NCBI RefSeq assembly: GCF_020829625.1 | Contig: NZ_JAIVFX010000025.1 | Span: forward strand, 1-64,000 | From: Nostoc sp. XA010 | GTDB taxonomy: Bacteria; Cyanobacteriota; Cyanobacteriia; Cyanobacteriales; Nostocaceae | Length of the DNA: 64,000 nucleotides | Direction: 5' to 3' | In this document: one piece after another, positions 34,618 to 43,268 of the stretch | Layout: the number at the start of each line of letters is the position of its first letter | Numbering within the stretch: position 1 is the stretch's first letter | The notes under the pieces: model-generated | The model's database searches: none | Told to the model about the DNA's origin: nothing | Seen by the model: the letters and a program-made list of their open reading frames with translations, nothing else | Position numbers and translations under genes: made by a program

Positions 34618-35664
34618 CTAATTCTTCATCACCGCATCCAATAGCACATTGGCATCAAAGCGGACTACATCTGTGCAAGGTAGCCCAGTTTCTGCTATTG
34701 TTTGAGCGATGCTTTCCTCTGCCGCAGATTCATCTAGATGGGCTGTGTTCAGCGCTATACCTACTACAGGAACACTTCCAAAAGCACCACCGGCACTAGC
34801 AACAGTTTCATAAAGCCGAATCACTTCTGGTAAAGGTGGAATTAGTACATGGGGATGATTACGTACATGAACTTGTCCCGCGCGATGTGCTAACAGCAGT
34901 TGGGTTGGTTGCGAACCACGGATTAGGGGTAAGGTTGCCGTTGAACCAGGGTGTAGCAGTGAACCTTGTCCTTCAATGTGCAAAATGTCGTGGTTTTTGC
35001 CATAGCGCATAACTATCTGTTCCACAGCACCGGCGGCAAAGTCTACCCGCACAGCATCTAAAGCCACGCCGTCCCCTTCTAACATCACTCCAGTTTGACC
35101 GGTGGCGAGGAATTTAGAACGCCAACCTCGCTGTTTTGATGCCCAATGTAACTCTAGACTAGTTGACATTTTACCGATCGCCATGTCAGTTCCCACTGTC
35201 AAAACCCGCCGACAGGAAAGGGTGCGTGCCATTCCACTAGCAACAGTTATATTAGGCGGCTCTTTGCGTACATCCCAAATTACTTGCCCTGGTTTTAGCA
35301 GTGCATTTAACTCTGGTATGTTTGCCATTGGTGTATGTAAACCATTTACCAGGGACATTCCAGCTTTTAGAGCGTCTTTGATTTCCAGCCAGTAATCATC
35401 TGGTAAAGCACCACCTCCTGGAGCAATGCCTATTACCAAGATTTCTGGCTTGTATTCAAGGGCTGCGGCTACAGATGCTACTATTGGGACATCACGTTTG
35501 ATATTAGTTAATTCTGGTAGGGATTTGCCAGCACACTCGCGATCGATTACGGCTACGATTGGGGCTTCACTGTAACGTAAAATTGCTAGCCCTGTTTTGC
35601 CGTGATGCCCAGTAATTCCTTCATGTAGCAAGATAGCTACTCGTTGATTAAGTGGTAGTCGCAC
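34618..35664 (-). CDS. dgcN: DUF1611 protein, D-glutamate N-acetyltransferase DgcN-like
   Basis: 348 residues from GTG at 35664. The protein has an N-terminal Rossmann-like part (about 1-130) and a P-loop-like motif VLTVGTDMAIGKMSTSLEL (about 154-172), as in DUF1611/COG3367 proteins. DUF1611 members encoded with an enolase-type epimerase have been characterised as DgcN, which acetylates D-glutamate so that DgcA can racemise N-acetyl-D-glutamate. Here the start overlaps the stop of that epimerase gene by 17 bp, so the two are translationally coupled. The likely role is use or recycling of D-glutamate, for example from peptidoglycan. Confidence 0.8.
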   Translation of the reverse strand: MRLPLNQRVAILLHEGITGHHGKTGLAILRYSEAPIVAVIDRECAGKSLPELTNIKRDVPIVASVAAALEYKPEILVIGIAPGGGALPDDYWLEIKDALKAGMSLVNGLHTPMANIPELNALLKPGQVIWDVRKEPPNITVASGMARTLSCRRVLTVGTDMAIGKMSTSLELHWASKQRGWRSKFLATGQTGVMLEGDGVALDAVRVDFAAGAVEQIVMRYGKNHDILHIEGQGSLLHPGSTATLPLIRGSQPTQLLLAHRAGQVHVRNHPHVLIPPLPEVIRLYETVASAGGAFGSVPVVGIALNTAHLDESAAEESIAQTIAETGLPCTDVVRFDANVLLDAVMKN

Positions 35665-36700
35665 TGTGTTGTACCCCCAAACCTGGTAAATCGTTTGGCA
35701 AAACTTTTCCTTCTTTTAGCAATGCACCCGTAAAGGGATCATCGATTAAATTGAGGTGACTGTCTAAATCTAGATAATCAGCTAGTGGCGCTAGCTGTAA
35801 TGCTGCTGTATTAGCTAGCGAACTGTCAGAATAGCAACCAAACATTACTTGCAACCGATATGCTCGCGCTGTATGTACCATTCGCATTGCTTCGGTTAGT
35901 CCCCCTGATTTCATCAGTTTGATATTAATACCATCTACGTAGTTTGCCAAGTGGGGAATATCGGAGCTTGTGAAACAACTTTCATCGACAAATATGGGCA
36001 GGGGAGAGTGTTCTTTGAGTTTTGCTAAACTTTTTTCTTCTCCCCGTGGCAATGGCTGTTCTACATATTTTATACCTAAATTAGCTAGCCAATTGCACAT
36101 TGCGATCGCATCTTCCAAGCTCCAACCCCCGTTGGCATCAACGAAAAATTCTAGTAATGGTGCTTCTTCTTGCACTGCTAATAGCATTTTTTTATCTGCA
36201 TCTATACCATCTGGACTACCTAGCTTCACCTTGAAAAGGCGGACATCAGTAAATTGTAACCAGTCTCGCGCTCTAGCCTTGGCTCCTTCTGGTGAATTAA
36301 TCCCAATTGTGACAGAAGTCGGTACTATTTGGTTGCGATCGAGTCCCCAAATTTGCCACAAGGGTAATCCTACGCGCTTACCCAACCAGTCGTGCATTGC
36401 GATATCCAAGGCAGCTTTAGCAGCAGAAGGAACCTGGTTTTGTGTTAAAACTCGCTCAATTTCCTGTCGCTGTAAGGGGCTGAATGCTTGCAACAGTGGC
36501 ACAACTTGCTGTAGGGCGTCTTTGATTGTATCAGTTGATTGTCGATGATTACCCACACCGAATGGTGATGCTTCCCCCCAGCCTTCGATCCCATCTTGTG
36601 AAATTCTCACCCATACATTAGTTGTCTGTGCCGTTGTACCCCGACTAATAGTCAACGGAAACCTTTTTTTTACTGTAAATAACTTTATATTTATTTGCAT
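35648..36700 (-). CDS. dgcA: Enolase-superfamily epimerase (dipeptide epimerase / N-acetyl-D-Glu racemase DgcA-like)
   Basis: 350 residues from the ATG at 36700; a TTG nine codons upstream is the other option. The capping domain is about 1-115. The barrel carries the paired lysines in LFKVKLG (157 and 159), metal ligands Asp188 (VDANGG), Glu214 (YVEQP) and Asp239 (VDESC), and Lys261 (INIKLMK). That is the muconate-lactonising/dipeptide-epimerase pattern. Classical annotation would be L-Ala-D/L-Glu epimerase; pairing with a DUF1611 gene argues for DgcA. The substrate remains inferred from context. Confidence 0.82.
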   Translation of the reverse strand: MQINIKLFTVKKRFPLTISRGTTAQTTNVWVRISQDGIEGWGEASPFGVGNHRQSTDTIKDALQQVVPLLQAFSPLQRQEIERVLTQNQVPSAAKAALDIAMHDWLGKRVGLPLWQIWGLDRNQIVPTSVTIGINSPEGAKARARDWLQFTDVRLFKVKLGSPDGIDADKKMLLAVQEEAPLLEFFVDANGGWSLEDAIAMCNWLANLGIKYVEQPLPRGEEKSLAKLKEHSPLPIFVDESCFTSSDIPHLANYVDGINIKLMKSGGLTEAMRMVHTARAYRLQVMFGCYSDSSLANTAALQLAPLADYLDLDSHLNLIDDPFTGALLKEGKVLPNDLPGLGVQHSATTT

Positions 36701-36813
36701 ACTGGTTATACATATTATATTATGCAAAGCCAGTGTAAGTTCAAAGTTTAGATTATTGGATATCTCTGTTATACTTTTTTACATTCATTGCTTAATAACT
36801 ATTATTTTTCTTT

Positions 36814-37365
36814 ATGAATAAATTAAAAAAATGGAAGATTTTAAAATCAAAAATGGTTTTAGATCATCCTTGGTGTCAGGTGAGGCAGGATGAAATAGAA
36901 TTACCGAATGGTAAAATTATAGATGATTATTTTGTCAGTATTAAGCCTGACGTTGCGATGGTTTTACCTATTACTAGTAGCAAAGAGATAATTTTTGTCC
37001 GGCAATACAGACATGCCGTAGGTGAATTTTTCTTAGAACTGCCAGCAGGTAATTTTGACCCAACAAAAGAGAGTGCAGAAGTAGCAGCAATTAGAGAACT
37101 GACAGAAGAAACTGGTTATATTCCTGAAGAATTTAGAAAAATCGGAATTTTATACGATAAGCCGAGTAAAGATACTAATCAAATACATTTATTTTTAGCA
37201 GAGAATGTGAGCAAAGTTGGAGAGCAGCAACTAGATATTACAGAAGAGATTGAAGTTGTATTAATTCCCGTAAAATCAGTTTTAAACAAAATTGTCCAAG
37301 GTGAAATTTCTGTGGCGGGAACTATTGCGGCTCTCTTCTTAGGTTTAAACTTTATTAATTATTAA
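36814..37365 (+). CDS. NUDIX hydrolase, ADP-ribose pyrophosphatase-like
   Basis: A 183-residue protein with a complete NUDIX box (G-x5-E-x7-REUxEExGU) in GNFDPTKESAEVAAIRELTE-ETGY, about residues 88-111. Flanking elements KPDVAMVLPIT and IIFVRQYRHAVGEFFLELPAG are typical of ADP-sugar pyrophosphatases, which hydrolyse ADP-ribose to AMP and ribose 5-phosphate. It is divergent from dgcA with about 110 bp between. It is clearly more A/T-rich in codon use than most neighbours. Confidence 0.88.
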   Translation: MNKLKKWKILKSKMVLDHPWCQVRQDEIELPNGKIIDDYFVSIKPDVAMVLPITSSKEIIFVRQYRHAVGEFFLELPAGNFDPTKESAEVAAIRELTEETGYIPEEFRKIGILYDKPSKDTNQIHLFLAENVSKVGEQQLDITEEIEVVLIPVKSVLNKIVQGEISVAGTIAALFLGLNFINY

Positions 37366-37504
37366 TAATCCTGGTATCTCTCTTCGGTTTTGTAAAAAAA
37401 TACTTGATACGAATTATATTTTGAAGCTTTTAAAGCATATTTTTTGGGAGTTTTGGCATAGAATATTATTAATAAAGTTTCCATATAATGTCCTTGTAAA
37501 GATG

Positions 37505-37527
37505 ATATACAGAATTTTTCTGTATAT
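37505..37527. promoter_or_regulatory. Palindromic operator upstream of the RelE-like pair
   Basis: ATATACAGAA (37505-37514) and TTCTGTATAT (37518-37527) form a perfect 10-bp inverted repeat with a TTT spacer, 30 bp before the GTG start at 37558. A -10-like TATAAT lies at 37484-37489. The position suits autoregulation, as in toxin-antitoxin operons. Confidence 0.6.
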
Positions 37528-37557
37528 AACTGTTACTATGCTAAGGACAGAGGGCAA

Positions 37558-37971
37558 GTGACTAAATTAAGATTAGCGGTTCGTAACGTGGATGTTCTAA
37601 TTGAGTCAATAAGAAGCTTTGAAAAGGATCTTGGCAGGCTGAGTGAAGATGAGAAAGCCGCAGCGATTCAAAAAATTAATGATTGCGCCAGCCTCTTCCC
37701 AACTCAAAAAGCTGACGTTTATCGTAAGTTGCGTCGTCTTCCCCTACCATCAGATATTAATGGCTATGAATCTTCGCTGTACACGCTAAGGGTTTCGCAG
37801 AAACTAAGGGTGATTTTGACAGTTGACGAAGATCCAATTTTTGGGCAAGTTATTTTTACTCTTTTTCGAGTGGTTAAACACGATGAGCTAGATAAAGCAT
37901 ATAAAGGTGTGGCAGAGTCTTTGTATCAAGGATTACTTCACCAAAATCAAGAAACTGCCCGGATCTCGTAA
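37558..37971 (+). CDS. RelE/ParE-fold-like protein
   Basis: 137 residues from GTG at 37558. An N-terminal helical pair (SFEKDLGRLSEDEKAAAIQKI) is followed by KLRRLPLP, then strands SSLYTLRVSQKLRVILTVDE and VIFTLFRVVKHDEL, the order expected for RelE/ParE toxins, with Arg residues in the central strands. The ~20-residue C-terminal extension is longer than usual. It sits 6 bp before a second RelE-like ORF rather than a recognisable antitoxin. Function as mRNA interferase or gyrase poison is inference only. Confidence 0.55.
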   Translation: MTKLRLAVRNVDVLIESIRSFEKDLGRLSEDEKAAAIQKINDCASLFPTQKADVYRKLRRLPLPSDINGYESSLYTLRVSQKLRVILTVDEDPIFGQVIFTLFRVVKHDELDKAYKGVAESLYQGLLHQNQETARIS

Positions 37972-37977
37972 TGGTTT

Positions 37978-38313
37978 ATGGCACAAACCCTTACTCTGTG
38001 TGATGAATACGGCATTATTTATCAAGCCATGAAGATTTTGCCAGATGACGAGCTAAAGATTGCTTTTCTTGAAGCCTTGGCAGAGCTTGAAGATAACGAG
38101 TGTCACAGAACAAGAAAATTTCCAAAAACGAGGCTGCACAAAGTAAAAGGTGTGAAGCAGGCAATTTATCGTGCTGATATTGATAAAGTCTCAGGTTGGC
38201 GCATCCACGTTCAATACGCTAATGGGCAAATTCATCTTAAGGATATTATCGCAGGGCAAAGACACGATGATGTAATTGAGGTGATTAAATCTAAAAAGGC
38301 ACGCTATGAGTAA
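37978..38313 (+). CDS. Small RelE-like conserved protein
   Basis: A 111-residue protein. After a helical N-terminus (YQAMKILPDDELKIAFLEAL) the sequence KVKGVKQAIYRADI, GWRIHVQY and IHLKDIIAGQRHDDVIEVIK recalls the beta-sheet and C-terminal helix of RelE/HigB toxins. It follows the previous gene by 6 bp and is surely cotranscribed. Neither protein has an evident DNA-binding domain, so which, if any, is the antitoxin is unclear; the N-terminal helix could serve as a neutralising element. Confidence 0.5.
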   Translation: MAQTLTLCDEYGIIYQAMKILPDDELKIAFLEALAELEDNECHRTRKFPKTRLHKVKGVKQAIYRADIDKVSGWRIHVQYANGQIHLKDIIAGQRHDDVIEVIKSKKARYE

Positions 38314-38470
38314 TTTTCAGTATTAAATAGTACGGTACCTAAACAAATTTTTGCACCGGAATGTCCCAATATGGTGAGTTGAGGTGCAGAGGCTGTCTGC
38401 GTCCGGTGAGCTTGGTCGTTAGTTTTTGGTGGCGAGTTTAAGTATCCACTTCAGTTAGTTTTTTAGTTTT
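38314..38470. other. Short gene-free gap between convergent genes
   Basis: 157 bp, with no hairpin or coding frame that I can support. It contains a CCGGAATGTCCC...CTGCGTCCGG pair of ends that may be weakly structured. Confidence 0.4.
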
Positions 38471-39394
38471 TTATCTTGCCCATTGCTGCAAAATATAATC
38501 ATAAAAAACATCTTTATCTACCTTATCCATTGCATATATTTTACGACCACCAGAAAGCACTTTAGTACGCCCTTGACTAAGACCAGTGGTGATAATTTCT
38601 GTTTCCCATTCGCGCAATTGATAAAATTCTGGATGTCCCAAATAAGCTGTTGCTAAGACATCCCAAAAATAATAATCTTGGGGGATAACTAGTGCATAAC
38701 ATTGTCCGGCTAAATCAGAGATGGGATAGTGGCGTTGTCGTCCCATTTTGTATACTAACTCCGATGTAACTGGGACATTGTTAGTCAAATCCAAAGGACA
38801 CATAATAATTTCAATTTGCGTTTGCCATACCCGCGCAGCTGAAACCGCATCCCAATAAACATTCCACTCGGCGGAACCATCTTGTCCCGCTTCCAGACTT
38901 TTTTCCACATTACCACCAACATTCAACGCACCCCCCATCCACACAATTTTGTGAATCTTGGCTTCAATGTCTGGTGCTTTATCTAAAGCCACTGCAACCG
39001 TGGTCAACGGCCCAGTTACCATCAACGTTACGGGGTCTGATGCCTCCCGCAACACCTTGATCATGAAATCTTGACCTGTTTCGGCAACCAAAGGCGTAGT
39101 GATGGTTTCACTTTGATTGAGAATGGGGAGATGGTCAACGATAAACGAATCACGGCGATAGAGAGTAGGAAATGGATTGATACCACGCACAGTACTTTCT
39201 GCTACCGGGATATGAGAAAATCCCATCAAATCTATAATTTTACGTGTGGCGCTAACAGCAGGTTGAATGTAGCAATCTGCTGGAGTGACGACAACACCAA
39301 GGAGTTCAATATGCTCCATTGTCAACAGCAGCATAGTTGCTAAATAATCATCTACGCCGCCATCGTGATCCATTAATACTAGTTGTTTTGTCAT
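38471..39394 (-). CDS. Nucleoside hydrolase
   Basis: 307 residues from the ATG at 39392-39394, which puts the calcium-binding motif LVLMDHDGGVDDYLATMLLL at residues 5-24, as in the family. Further motifs are VTGPLTTVAVAL and IVWMGGALNVGGNV, plus a C-terminal aspartate-containing DKVDKDVFYDYIL. The enzyme cleaves the N-glycosidic bond of (deoxy)ribonucleosides. It faces a cytosine deaminase whose start codon is only 15 bp away, suggesting linked pyrimidine salvage. A longer frame reaching 39559 would overlap that gene antisense and lacks family support. No SD sequence precedes the chosen start. Confidence 0.88.
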   Translation of the reverse strand: MTKQLVLMDHDGGVDDYLATMLLLTMEHIELLGVVVTPADCYIQPAVSATRKIIDLMGFSHIPVAESTVRGINPFPTLYRRDSFIVDHLPILNQSETITTPLVAETGQDFMIKVLREASDPVTLMVTGPLTTVAVALDKAPDIEAKIHKIVWMGGALNVGGNVEKSLEAGQDGSAEWNVYWDAVSAARVWQTQIEIIMCPLDLTNNVPVTSELVYKMGRQRHYPISDLAGQCYALVIPQDYYFWDVLATAYLGHPEFYQLREWETEIITTGLSQGRTKVLSGGRKIYAMDKVDKDVFYDYILQQWAR

Positions 39395-39409
39395 AAAAGG
39401 AGAATTAAT

Positions 39410-39841
39410 ATGGATGAGTTTATGGAAGCTGCTATTCAAGAAGCAAAACAAGGCAGACAAGAAGGCGGAATTCCCATTGGTTCGGTTCTCGTCAAGGATG
39501 GCAAAATTCTTGGTAGAGGACACAATAAACGTGTGCAAGATGCAGATCCTGTCACCCACGCGGAAATCGATTGTCTCCGTAATGCTGGGAGAGTTGGCAG
39601 CTACAGAGGTACTACACTCTATTCAACTTTAATGCCGTGTTACCTGTGCGCTGGGGCAGTGGTACAATTTGGCATCAAGAAAGTCATTGTTGGAGAATCC
39701 AGAACTTTTCCTGGTGCTAAAGAATTTATGGTATCTCACGGTGTGGAAGTAATTGATCTTAATCTTGACGATTGTGAACAAATGATGAGTGAGTTTATTG
39801 AAACTAACCCCGAACTTTGGAATGAAGATATCGGTAATTAG
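39410..39841 (+). CDS. Cytosine deaminase, yeast FCY1 type
   Basis: 143 residues from the ATG at 39410, preceded by AGGAGA at 39398-39403. The zinc site is complete: HAE in VTHAEIDCL (about 52-54) and PCxxC in LMPCYLCAGAVV (about 81-86). The C-terminal FIETNPELWNEDIGN closely matches the end of yeast cytosine deaminase rather than tRNA adenosine or guanine deaminases. It converts cytosine to uracil. Paired head-to-head with a nucleoside hydrolase, it would complete a cytidine to cytosine to uracil salvage route. Confidence 0.88.
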   Translation: MDEFMEAAIQEAKQGRQEGGIPIGSVLVKDGKILGRGHNKRVQDADPVTHAEIDCLRNAGRVGSYRGTTLYSTLMPCYLCAGAVVQFGIKKVIVGESRTFPGAKEFMVSHGVEVIDLNLDDCEQMMSEFIETNPELWNEDIGN

Positions 39842-39872
39842 AGACGCGATTAATCGCGTCTGTACAAGAGTT
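39841..39872. repeat. Dispersed palindromic repeat, copy 2
   Basis: 32 bases identical to 7185-7216, including the perfect palindrome AGACGCGATTAATCGCGTCT. It starts at the last base of the cytosine deaminase stop codon context and may serve as that gene's terminator. Confidence 0.8.
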
Positions 39873-39988
39873 GCCCGCGTCTTGGTGAGTTTTTATCGGA
39901 GAATAGCGTAAGAGCGATCGCTATCTCAAAAGTCACCAAGCTTTTAACCCAGACAAAAAAGTTACTTTCACACGGACACTCATCACTC

Positions 39989-41113
39989 CTAACCTAGCAA
40001 AAGTGTGCTGTTATTATCAATCAGCGTAGGAGTTCCATTATTATCCATAGCTGGGTTAGGCTGCGCCAATGCACCATAGGACTGAATGTAACGCCGCACT
40101 TCTAGGGGAAAGTGGGGGTAATCTAATACTGCATCACCATCGGCAATAGTTGCCCAGAACTCGCGCAAACTAGGAGCTAATTTTTTTGCCTGTGATAATG
40201 GTAAATTTAATGGAGAGTGAGTTAGTAGCTTGATGAGGAAGGGGAAAGAGCGATCGCCCATCCACTGCCGCGATGACTGTTGCAAGTCGGGGAACTCAGG
40301 CACTGACTCTACCCGATGGGATATAATTTGCAACGATTCTTTACCTTGGTTATCTCGATGAAACTCTAGCACCCGATAAGGGTGAGGATAGCTCACTAAA
40401 GAACCAGTGGTAATATCATATACTCCATCTGAGTAAGCAATATCTTGAATGTGCAAATGCCCTGTAAATACTAGTTTGACTCCGTAGCGCCTTAGCAACT
40501 GCAATAGTTCTGCTGAATTGGACAACATATAGCGATTTGCTAGTGGATGGCTCGATTGATTGGGCAAATGCTCCACTACATTATGATGCACCATCACCAG
40601 AACTAATTCATCAACAGATGCCGCCAGCACCTCTTCTAACCACAATAGCTGTTTGGCATCCAAACACCCCACTTGCTCACCTTGGTCATTAAAGGAGTTA
40701 GAATTTAGTCCAATCAGCTTAACTCCAGGCAATAACTGACGAATGTAGTAAATCTGTTGTGGATCTTCATAGCCATACTTTGTGTAATAGTAGGGAAAAT
40801 CCGCAAAAGCAATTGATTGCTGATCAGCTAACAGCACAGGAACGTCATGATTGCCAGGAACAACATACACGGGAAAAGGTAGCTGGGCTAAACATTGTTG
40901 CAACCAGGCGTGGTTCTCTGGTTCGCCGTGCTGGGTTAAATCTCCTGGCAACAACAAGAAATCTAAATCGAGTTGTGTTAAATGTTCTAGTACACTTTTA
41001 AATGCCGAGATACTGACTTCTACTAGATGGAAGCGATTGGGATGATCCCAGATTGTGTGAGGAAGTGCCAGGTGTAAGTCACTGACTACTGCAAAGCGAA
41101 AATTGAGAGCCAT
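39989..41113 (-). CDS. Calcineurin-like metallophosphoesterase
   Basis: A 374-residue protein with all five metallophosphoesterase blocks: VVSDLHLAL (Asp12, His14), LLLPGDLTQHGEPE, VVPGNHDVPV, LVMVHHNVVEH and LVFTGHLHIQD. The class III cyclic-nucleotide-phosphodiesterase-like layout (CpdA type) fits, but the substrate is not determined; the C-terminal ~120 residues are an added domain of unknown function. No signal peptide is seen. The gap to mtnP (41114-41442) is 329 bp of A/T-rich sequence with no gene and should hold both divergent promoters. Confidence 0.85.
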   Translation of the reverse strand: MALNFRFAVVSDLHLALPHTIWDHPNRFHLVEVSISAFKSVLEHLTQLDLDFLLLPGDLTQHGEPENHAWLQQCLAQLPFPVYVVPGNHDVPVLLADQQSIAFADFPYYYTKYGYEDPQQIYYIRQLLPGVKLIGLNSNSFNDQGEQVGCLDAKQLLWLEEVLAASVDELVLVMVHHNVVEHLPNQSSHPLANRYMLSNSAELLQLLRRYGVKLVFTGHLHIQDIAYSDGVYDITTGSLVSYPHPYRVLEFHRDNQGKESLQIISHRVESVPEFPDLQQSSRQWMGDRSFPFLIKLLTHSPLNLPLSQAKKLAPSLREFWATIADGDAVLDYPHFPLEVRRYIQSYGALAQPNPAMDNNGTPTLIDNNSTLLLG

Positions 41114-41442
41114 TGATTTATGAAAATGTTAAAAGCAGAGGTTAAAACAAGCCTTTTTCCAAAAGTATAACGCTTGCTTTGTTTCGCTGCTTAGGAGTGC
41201 ATTTACTTAATATTTGTATACATTGAGCATAGATTTCACGCTATGCTGACAATTAATTTCAAGGTTGAATATAACCATTAATCTGCAAAAATTATCATAA
41301 ATTAGCGTAAACCAACAATTAATGGGTAACAACTCAAAACTGTTAGCGGCACGAAATGTAATCGTTTTGTTTGTTGGCTGCTCTGCTACTCACCTTTTCG
41401 GTAAAATAACTTAGCAGATCAGCAAGGAACAGGTTCAGGATC

Positions 41443-42315
41443 ATGGCTCAAGCTAGTATTGGGATTATTGGTGGCAGTGGTCTGTATAAAATGGACGCGC
41501 TCAAAGATATAGAAGAGGTGCATGTCCAAACCCCTTTTGGTTCACCATCAGATGCTTTGATTCTGGGGACCTTAGATGGTACACGGGTAGCTTTTTTAGC
41601 GCGTCATGGTCGCAATCACAGGCTGTTACCCTCTGAGTTACCGTTTCGCGCTAATATCTATGCGATGAAGCAATTGGGCGTGGAGTATTTAATTTCAGCT
41701 AGTGCTGTGGGTTCCTTGAAGGAAGAGGCGAAACCACTGGATATGGTGGTTCCAGATCAGTTTATTGACAGAACGAAAAATCGGATTTCAACGTTTTTCG
41801 GTGAGGGAATTGTTGCTCACATTGCCTTTGGCGATCCGATTTGTAAGAATTTGGCTAGTGTGTTGGCAGATGCGATCGCATCTCTCAATTTACCAGATGT
41901 TACTCTCCATCGCGGCGGCACTTATGTGTGCATGGAAGGGCCGGCTTTTTCCACCAAGGCGGAATCGAATCTTTACCGCAGTTGGGGTGCAACAATCATT
42001 GGAATGACCAATTTACCAGAGGCGAAGTTGGCAAGGGAAGCCGAAATTGCATACTCAACTTTAGCGCTGGTGACAGATTATGATTGTTGGCATCCAGATC
42101 ACGACAGTGTGACGGTGGAATTGGTAATTGGCAATTTGCTGCGAAATGCTGCGAATGCTCAAAAGGTAATTCAAGAAACTGTGCGACGGTTGAGTGAAAA
42201 TCCACCGCCGAGTGAGGCGCATTCGGCGTTACAGTATGCAATTTTGACTCAGTTAGATAAAGCACCAGCGACGACGAAGGAAAAATTAGGGTTATTGTTG
42301 CAGAAGTATTTGTAA
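41443..42315 (+). CDS. mtnP: S-methyl-5'-thioadenosine phosphorylase
   Basis: A 290-residue purine nucleoside phosphorylase-superfamily enzyme of the methionine salvage pathway. It phosphorolyses 5'-methylthioadenosine, a by-product of polyamine synthesis, to adenine and methylthioribose 1-phosphate. Phosphate-binding GGSGLY (about 10-15) and RHGRNHRLLP, substrate-site CMEGPAFSTKAES and GMTNLPEAKLAREAEI, and base-binding TDYDCW are all present. ATG at 41443 follows CAGGATC. No other mtn genes are adjacent. Confidence 0.93.
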   Translation: MAQASIGIIGGSGLYKMDALKDIEEVHVQTPFGSPSDALILGTLDGTRVAFLARHGRNHRLLPSELPFRANIYAMKQLGVEYLISASAVGSLKEEAKPLDMVVPDQFIDRTKNRISTFFGEGIVAHIAFGDPICKNLASVLADAIASLNLPDVTLHRGGTYVCMEGPAFSTKAESNLYRSWGATIIGMTNLPEAKLAREAEIAYSTLALVTDYDCWHPDHDSVTVELVIGNLLRNAANAQKVIQETVRRLSENPPPSEAHSALQYAILTQLDKAPATTKEKLGLLLQKYL

Positions 42316-42523
42316 TATAAGAATTCAGAATCCAGAATTTATAAGACTTGGAAACCCCAATTTCATAATTTGAAGAACATCGCATTTTCTGAGGTAGTAC
42401 GATATTTGTTAAAATTCTGTAAAATAGCATAAATTTTCAGTGAAATTACTGTAATAACTTCTTATTAGTATGTTAGTTGCTGTACTATTCTGAGGTTATA
42501 CTACGGTTAAAAAGGTAATTTAT

Positions 42524-43192
42524 ATGACATTTGCACAAAAGTTCCCAGTGTCTATGCTTGGTGCAGCTTTAATTGCCTTGGGCACAGGGCAAATAGCGCA
42601 AGCAGTACTATTAGTTGAATCAGAGTCAGCCGTGGTAAATCTTGATGCCAAAGAAGTTTTATTTACTATAGATTTTAATAGAGTGCCAGACTTTTTCACA
42701 CTTGATCAAGCCGGGAGACAAGCCGACTCTTTCCAATACTATGTTGAAGCAGATGGGGAATTCCCTATATTCAGAGGTTCTCCATTCTATAGTGAACTTG
42801 AGTCAATTATTCGCGGAGAAGAAATTAATGTTGCAGGTGACATTCGGATACGTGATGTCTTCTCAGTTGGGCCATTGGAACCAAATTCAGGAGGTTGGGG
42901 TAAGATTCGGGGTTCAGTACCATACAGCCTTGATGGCACTGTGCTGAAATTTTCAGCACCTCTGCAATTTATTGGTGATTCAGACGGTTTGTTTAGCTAC
43001 CAATTGCTTTTAACTGAGTTTGGCGGCTCTTCCGATAGCGTAGAGAATAAGTCTACTATTGCCAGTGTTCCCGAACCTAATTTTGCATTGGGTGCATTAA
43101 CTTTTGGAGCCTTAAGTGTAGGTTTACGACGGAAACGTAAACATAAATTAGCTCCTAGTCCTGTAAATCAATACGATTCAGTTAAGGCTTAA
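42524..43192 (+). CDS. PEP-CTERM sorting-domain protein
   Basis: A 222-residue exported protein. A signal peptide (about 1-27, VSMLGAALIALGTGQIAQA) is followed by a beta-rich body of unknown fold. The C-terminus has SVPEPNFALGALTFGALSVGLRRKRK: the VPEP motif, a hydrophobic helix and a basic end. This is the PEP-CTERM tripartite signal, processed by exosortase in organisms that export proteins to the exopolysaccharide matrix. About 16 residues follow the basic cluster, slightly longer than typical. It stands alone. Confidence 0.85.
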   Translation: MTFAQKFPVSMLGAALIALGTGQIAQAVLLVESESAVVNLDAKEVLFTIDFNRVPDFFTLDQAGRQADSFQYYVEADGEFPIFRGSPFYSELESIIRGEEINVAGDIRIRDVFSVGPLEPNSGGWGKIRGSVPYSLDGTVLKFSAPLQFIGDSDGLFSYQLLLTEFGGSSDSVENKSTIASVPEPNFALGALTFGALSVGLRRKRKHKLAPSPVNQYDSVKA

Positions 43193-43237
43193 TTCCCTAA
43201 CCCATTAAAAAAGAGGGAACTATACCAATAATGTTCA

Positions 43238-43266
43238 GTAGAGACGTTGCAATGCAACGTTTCTAC
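43238..43266. terminator. Hairpin repeat between convergent genes
   Basis: GTAGAGACGTTGCA and TGCAACGTTTCTAC pair with one mismatch. It lies 46 bp after the PEP-CTERM stop and just before the DUF2085 stop, so it could terminate transcripts from both sides. Confidence 0.6.
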
Positions 43267-43268
43267 AA

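Noticed and set aside
39395..39559. Upstream extension of the nucleoside hydrolase
   Set aside because: The extra 55 residues have no family similarity and lie antisense to the cytosine deaminase gene.
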